Below, one piece after another: positions 57,201 to 64,000 of a stretch of 64,000 nt of DNA (position 1 is the first letter of the stretch; each line of letters starts with the position of its first letter). Source of the DNA: Chaenocephalus aceratus (taxonomy: Eukaryota; Chordata; Actinopteri; Perciformes; Channichthyidae); assembly GCA_023974075.1 (NCBI GenBank), contig CM043793.1, positions 7,365,788-7,429,787 on the forward strand, written 5' to 3'. The translations under genes and the position numbers were made by a program. The notes beneath the pieces were generated by a model that saw nothing but the letters and a program-made list of their open reading frames with translations, was not told the DNA's origin and made no database searches.

Positions 57201-60200
57201 ACCCCTCAGACTTCATTCAGAGCTGCGCCTGGTCATTTTGATTATTTTATTGGGCAGGAAATGCAAACTGTTGATCTAGCGTGTAAAGGACGAGCCCCAC
57301 AAGGTGACATGCAAACTCCACATGCAACAAGTCGCCTCCATATCCACGCCATCGGATCGCAGCTTGCCGAAGGCCGGCATCAGAACAAAACACAGAGCCT
57401 AATTATCCCCGACAACATGTGTTCCTTTCTCATCTGCGTAAAAGGCACAGCTCTTAGCGCTGGTGCTGCACTTCTCAGGGGCTGCTGAGTTAAACGTCCT
57501 GATGCCTCCTGATACCGCAGTGAGCTTTTCCTTCAATAAAACATCTGTGGGCAGCAGATACTTTGAGAGTCACTGACTTGAATTCGTAGATCAAGGCAGA
57601 CTGGTTTACAGAAACATGTTTTTTTTAAGAACGTTTCTTGTTACCGCGAGAAACTAACCCGTTGTCCCGACTTTTTTTCATGACCCTTCAGGGGCTCCGT
57701 ATAGTAGCCTAGCTTTGTATCAACATATATAGTCCTATAATATATAGTCATTCTGACCTCAGAAAAGGATCAATGGTATTATCAGTAGTGACGGTATTTT
57801 TGCCGACGCGCTTATTTGACGTTGTTTCCGTTTCCTGTGTAGTAGTTATAGGGTTGCTATATTCAGATGAGAATTATAAAAACTAGAACTAAATGCTCCG
57901 TGTGTATCCTCTCTGCTTGTTCCGACACACATTAAGAATCTTAGAACGTTAAAAATAAAATAACAATAAAGACGAGACAAGAAAAATAGAGATAAGAAAA
58001 TAAGCTATGCTTCATTACTCTAATGAAATGTACATCCATGGCTGTGCAAAACAGGTTGAGGAGAAAATACTGCAGTCATTTTAATATAACTTGTGTGAAT
58101 CCAACAAACATCTGATCATTCTAATGCTGGATCCCACTATATAATTGAAGGACATATTAGAAGAGGAGCCATTTTCTCCAAATGTCATACCATTCATTAT
58201 TCTATCCACAGTCTGCAGTTACCATCTTCCTTATATTGAGTGTCAGCTAATCATCTTTAAACTCTACAGAGATTGAGAACATCTTATTTTCCCACACCCT
58301 CTATTTGAATTCATCTCCATCTCTGTATAATGACTGGTGGAGCCTGTAAGAGGCGAAGATTCACCCTCATCGGGAGGAATGTTTCCTATCAATAAATACA
58401 TACAGAAGCTGCGCAGTATAATTAGCTGCCACTTCCTCACAGACAGCCATGGCGGAAATCAGCAACAGTATAATAAGGCAACACTACTGGAGCTCATCCA
58501 GTGCATAACACAATAATGAATGACACATGGAATAAGATGTGTGTGCATTGTGGGTCTTCTTTTGGCATCGGCATTTCTGAAATTAGGATTAGCAATATGC
58601 AATATGCATTTTATTTTAATATTGTTGTCCGTTGGGTCAGTTAATCAATGAACTCATTGCAACGGTTTGGGGAGGAGCCTACTTCCAAAAACTTCAATGT
58701 AAGCAGAAGTATTTTTTATACACAGTTACAAGGATTCCCACTGTTTACTTTCCATTGGACTAAGAATCAAGATAATTCTTGTTACATTGTCAGTTTTCAG
58801 AAGTTAATCGTTACTCATCACATATAGCAATTGCAGAAATCATGGAGTTACCGTATACAAATTAGGGCACTAACATTAATGCGGTAATGCTCACGATTAA
58901 TCTAGAAACCTTTATGTGAAGGCAAAATGAATTACTCTACCAAGTGTGGCCCTAAGTCGCTCCTGTTATGCCAGGGCAGATGTTTTCCATGAATCACATT
59001 GCAGTAAAAAGGCAAAGAAAGCAGAGGAATCGGCAAAAGTGACGTGTATTGCATTGACTAGAGACTGTTAGCAACTATCCCGGTTTAACGGCACAACTGC
59101 ACCCGTTTGCTATAGGTGTGGTGATGACTGAGGACAGGCATTCTGCCAAACCGTACGGTAGCAAGTTTGTTGAGTGTGAGATAGCGGACAAAGTCAACAC
59201 TGTAGGAACAGATAATGCAGAAGGGATTATATAGATAATATGCCCTATAAAGCGCACATTGTACAGAGAGGAATCACAACGGCTCGCCGTGACAGTGGAA
59301 CCTTTTTGCTTTTAAGCATATGACTTTACATAAAAGCAATTTTATAAAAGGTCTTTACAAAGCCGAGCGACACTGGTGGAAAAATTGATGATGAAGTTTC
59401 AACTTCGTAATGGCCAAAAGGGTTTCATGTGAGGATATGTAGCGGCCTATAGCCTAAACATGGGTAGTACCGCGTTGGCGGTCACTTCAGAAGGAAGCTT
59501 CAGAGGTTTCTTTAACTGAAACTGTCCACAGATAAACATGGCAGGAATCAAAGAAATTTTTTAAAAATCTGCCCAAGCAATACTTTTATTTAAATACTTG
59601 ATGTACATTAAGATGTTTATTCTTTTGTACTTTTCTTAAGTGAAATCCTGAATGCAGAACTTGTCACGATTTCTTTTCACAGTGGTCTTTCAGAGCAGTA
59701 TTTCATTCTTTACTGTGGTAAAGGATCTGAGTACTTCTAACACAATTGGAGAGTTGTTATGGCCAGTTTGTTTCAAACTGTTTATGCATCCATTATATAA
59801 GGAGCAAAATGAATGTGTTGACAAATTGACAATTCAGTTTTATTTGTATGACTTACTTAAAAGGAGGCAAGGCTGGATAGCGTTACATCAGATCCAAAAT
59901 AAAGTTTGTCAAGTCATCAAAGTGATGGTACAAAAACATACTGGAGCTAAGGGACTTGTAAAGTAAGAATGTAGCAAGTGTATGCGGAGATACTAAATAT
60001 GTGACATCCCAGTACCCAAAGTACCATAAGTGCCCATTGAGATCAAGACTAATTGTGACCCGTCTTCCCGGAAGCAATAGAGAACTATATTTGGGACATA
60101 GTTAACCTACTATTGAGGTGTTCAGGGGACACACTCTATTTTGTTCCCATAATGCTACATTGTGATCATTCCTTTGGGTTAAATTATGCAAACATAACGC

Positions 60201-62894
60201 TATAGCTAATTCCAGCAGTTAGGTGAGCGTAGGTTCCAAAGAGTCTTCTTATGGTGCATTCAAGCTCTATTCAGTAAAAATTACTTTTGGGCAAATTTGT
60301 ATAATATATAAATATATTTTCCTCAATAGTATTGATATAACATTTCCTTTTCTGCAAGAAACTTGAATAAATAAAGTTGTTGGAAGATGTTTTCACAGAT
60401 ACAGAGGGAATGATTACCTTTCTCAGCAAAATCAGTATGCAAATTGTGATAAAGGAGTGTATGTTGAAATATATGTGATATATTATTTTGTTTTAGTTTA
60501 TTAACTGTGGTACCGAATTGGTATTGAGAATGTTGTAATCCCAATGGTATTGTTATTGAGTACTACATGTCTAGTAGTGTGACATCCCTACTGTGTAGTG
60601 TAATATTTCTCCTCTGCTCCGAGTCATCAGCGGTTCATAAAAACAAGAACACTGTTTTTCAGTTTTCAAAGTGTTTGAGTGATCTTAACAAGTGGCATCT
60701 CCATGGTAACACGTAATGAAATACTAAGTCATTGGTGCCTGTAAGAGCCTCACTCATATCCCCTCCACGTATTATGGTCCCAATTACAACAGCCCTGGGA
60801 AATATTCTGCTGAGAGAGCAGCAGCAATCAGCGATGAAGGATCTTTCTCGTCATTATGACTCGATAAAGATTTCAGATTTTACAGATATATCTCTGCACA
60901 ATATTCTTGAGTGATATTACAGTTGAAAAGAAAAGCCAGGCCAAGTCTGTAAATATAAAGAAAAGACCATTGTCAAGCCCAACACAGTGTTATCCTGTGG
61001 TGGTAGGGTTTCCTAGAAAAGAGATTTGCTTCTATTGTATTATTGTGAAACCAACGACAAAAAGGTTGCTCTCAGATCTTTCGTGCATCATGGGAGACAA
61101 AGACAAATCAATCAGCAGTGCTCTGTGCTTTCTTAAACATCCCTCTGATTTGACTGCACTTAAACTGCAGTGGTAACGTCCAAGGTTACAGTGCATCAGC
61201 ACATCATTTAAATAAAAGACTCAAATCAGGACAATAAATGTTGATGCTTGTAACAATATTAGTATGTTTGCATGGCTAAATATATAGAGGGAGGTCACTA
61301 ATACGTCAGGTTTCAGGGATTAGTTCATGCCCCCATATAGTTTACCAGATGTTGAAGCAAATCTTTTGTAGTGACCAAAATGGGGCCCAAAAATACTTTA
61401 TCCAATTGACTTACAATGGGAATATATCAGCATATATATAACAGCCCATATTTAAATCATTATAGCATTAAAGTTGTAAAATGCACAAAAAGCTGAATGC
61501 AGAGTTAATTATCCCTTTCCATTCATCTGACCTTGCCAACACTGGACGTCTAAGGAAAACGCCAGTGTGCATGCTTTCTGAGCCCCGTAAATGTGGACAA
61601 TTGCTGGATGATCGATATAGGATGCAAATATTTTTGTTCTTTCAAGTCAGACAATTTTGTCTTGAAATGCAACCGAGCAACTTTCATAGGAATGAATGGG
61701 ACGCCGCCTCCAACGTATCCAGCTGTCTTTGTACAAACAGTTTTTGTGCTCCAAGTATTATCAGGACAACATTTTCAGCTGCACCACATCTATGATAAAT
61801 CCCTGATAAACAAAGCACATTTATCATGCAAAAAAGAGATAAAACAAAAGACAGATGATCCTCTGTGCTTCATGAAACTGTCTGCTACTCCCACGCAGCT
61901 GCTTACAAAGACCACCCAGGACCTCTTCTGACAAATCACAAAGCAAATTAACTATAAAAGCAAAATGCAACATCCCCAGTGCTTGCTGTTCTGCCATTAA
62001 CGCATTTCCTCCCTCATATCCACGCTCCCATCACAATCCACACAGCAGCTACAGTATAGTCGCGGAGCTCTCTTGTGTGTTAAACGCTTCAAACAAATAA
62101 TCTTTCCTCACACTGTTTCTAAATTAAAAAATCCTTCAATACAAAGGAAAGTAAAAAAATAAACTGAATTGCCGGCAGCTCTAGCATAAAGTCACAGGCG
62201 TGTGAATGTTGTGGGAGATGTGTGACCATTTTAACTTGCTGATGTTTAAAAAACATGTCACAGTTTAAAACGAATTACTGCTTAACCTCTTTCTTGCAGC
62301 AACGTAGATGAGAGGATCAAAACCATTCTCATGTTTGTACAGAAAATATAACGATAGAGCTCGCACATTGTTATCTGAGCTTAGCAAAAAGCTTGGAAAC
62401 TGGGGAAAATGCTAGCTGGCTCTCTCCAATGTTATTTAAACTACATATCGTGTCTGTTAGCTAAACAAAAGACAAAGCGTAATAATGTCAATTCACCGTC
62501 CAAACTGTCACGTTAGTGCTAACTTCATATTCACCATCAAATATGCTCTCTTATTGCTTAAGCTAACACTTGCTAACTCAGGCTAATAGACCAGTGAATT
62601 ATTCCCTTAAGGAATTAGCTACTACATCTTCAAATATTTGTTATAACCCAAGTCAACATAGTCAGTTGAATCCAGATTGCAGTACACCATGAAACCCTGA
62701 TACAGCATCTCTATATCAGTTTATTCAAAAGACAAGCGTTTCTATTTTGTGACAATATTAAACATCACACCTTTAGGCAGTGTAAGAAACATTTTTAGAG
62801 AGTACTTGGAAAAGTGAGTTTGGCAATTTAGTTGCCACTGGAGTCTTCTTCTTTGGCATCGTATTTGACATTTTCCCACGTTTTTACGACACCG

Positions 62895-63155
62895 CTAAAC
62901 AGCAAAAAGTCCAGTGTTAAATGAACTCCTACAGAGTTGATTTCAACATTTTTTCGGAGTTTATATAGCTCCACACTCTGTAGAGTTAAATTAACACTTT
63001 CAAAATAGTTAAACATTTAACACTATGCCAGTGTTACTTCTTTAACTCTCAAAACAGAGTTAAAGTATGGATTAAACAAATAACACTGCTCTGAGTAAAA
63101 CATATTTTTTTAACTATTTCTCCAGTGTCAGTTTTAACTCTGAGAAAGTGTTAAA
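62895..63155. repeat. AACACT/AGTGTT-rich dispersed repeat
   Basis: Motifs such as AGAGTTAAA, TTAACACT, AGTGTTA and TTTAACTCT recur in both orientations, giving many short inverted repeats. I know similar sequence from fish genomes as a dispersed repeat but cannot name it. Confidence 0.45.
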
Positions 63156-63284
63156 ATGATTTTAATTGTATATTGTATTGTAATGTAAAAAACACAAGGA
63201 TGAGATACAATAAAGAATTGATTTCAACAATATTTATTTTTGCCTTTTTTCATCAAGAGTCATTCAATCTGTTGAATTAAAACA

Positions 63285-63890
63285 TTCAATTCAATTCAAA
63301 ACCTTTATTTATCCAGGTAAAATCCCATTGAGATCAATGATCTCTTTTTCAAGGGAGACCTGCAGCAGTAGGTTCCACAAGAAGACATAAAAACATAAAC
63401 AACAGAACAACAAAAGGACATCATACAGAAAAATGTACAGGGATTACAATTTACATATTTAACCACATGTACAGGTACCAACAGCATCTGATTGTGTAGC
63501 ATCCAACCGAGCTTTAAAAACATGTAGTGGTACTAGCTTGGTAATTTTCCATTCTTTTTGCAGACTGTTCCATGTTAGTGGAGCTGCACATCTGAAAGCT
63601 GTCTTCCCTAAGACAGTCCTAGCACTTGGCACATTTAATAAAAGCACAGCATGCGATCTCAGGCAATAAGTACTTTCAATTCGCAGAGCAATCAGGGAGC
63701 AGATATAAGATGGTAGTTTATCCAACATGGCTTTGTAAATGAAAAAGTACCAGTGACTGAGCCTCCGTACAGTAAGTGATGGCAAAACCGCCTTGGTATA
63801 CAGGGTACAGTGATGCCATTGTAGATGAAGGTAAAATATATTGACTTTCATTGGAAACATCGTAAGAGCTTTGTATATCAAACGGCTGGT
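63285..63890 (-). mobile_element. LINE 3' end
   Basis: The minus-strand frame contains SHWYFFIYKAMLDKLPSYI, RTVLGKTAFRCAAPLTWNSL and LHVFKARL, a common LINE protein C-terminus. Its 3' tail (CCTTTATTTATCCAGGTAAA and GATCTCTTTTTCAAGG on the plus strand) is at 63300-63360. Upstream sequence to the window end may also belong to it. Confidence 0.65.
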
Positions 63891-64000
63891 GACATTTCAG
63901 CTCAGACAATTTTAGTATAAACCTGTCCTCTCCAGCTCGCAACACTCTAAATGCATGAAGATGTTCCTCACATTTCTCTATGAAAAGCTTGATAGTCAAC

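Larger units (their letters stand above)
56331..64000 (-). other. ZNF608 intron upstream of exon A
   Basis: No coding exon is visible. It includes a hAT-like start (TAGGGCTCCCCCAATTAGTC, about 57103), repeat-poor stretches at about 58030-58560 and 60580-60900, an AACACT/AGTGTT-rich segment (62895-63155) and a LINE 3' end (63285-63890). The N-terminal ZNF608 exon is expected beyond 64000. Confidence 0.55.

Overview
The window is vertebrate nuclear DNA, almost certainly from a ray-finned (teleost) fish. It holds two multi-exon genes split by GT-AG introns, long AC/TG and CAGA microsatellites, and dense fish-type repeats: TTAA-flanked MITEs, Harbinger-like MITEs, hAT elements with 8-bp target duplications, a rearranged Tc1-like element, a tRNA-derived SINE and LINE 3' ends. 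There are no operons or CRISPR arrays, and most long open frames are microsatellite or antisense artefacts.

Both genes lie on the minus strand, head to tail, so transcription runs from high to low coordinates. CEP120, the centriole-elongation factor, starts with its ATG at 24647. Eighteen coding exons can be followed down to 7755 with splice phases that close exactly (2556 coding bases, 852 codons, no frame error). The last roughly 100 residues lie beyond the left edge. Upstream of it, in the same orientation, is ZNF608, a C2H2 zinc-finger nuclear regulator. Seven exons between 56330 and 32861 are clear. A probable tiny terminal exon at 28769-28750 is followed by an approximately 3.1-kb 3' UTR ending near 25600. 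The N-terminal exons of ZNF608 lie beyond the right edge. The pair matches human 5q23, where I recall CSNK1G3 lying between them; no CSNK1G3 exon was recognised here.

Layout: 1-7754 is CEP120 intron with MITEs, an AC tract of about 185 units and hAT remnants. 7755-24647 is the CEP120 exon-intron body. 24648-25599 is the CEP120 promoter and intergenic spacer. 25600-28749 is the proposed ZNF608 3' UTR. 28770-56330 is the ZNF608 body, with two nested MITEs, two hAT copies with intact target duplications, a fold-back Tc1 derivative, a 388-bp-period tandem duplication and a broken ZBED/hAT transposase. 56331-64000 is ZNF608 intron, with a LINE 3' end at the far right.

The points most worth checking are: (i) three reading-frame breaks in the 3' half of ZNF608, while CEP120 in the same sequence has none; (ii) CEP120 splice sites that directly abut CA or UG repeats, an arrangement known elsewhere to control splicing; (iii) a Tc1-like element rearranged into a long inverted repeat with a 56-bp loop; and (iv) the probable cryptic last exon of ZNF608. 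I did not find a convincing new multi-gene system.
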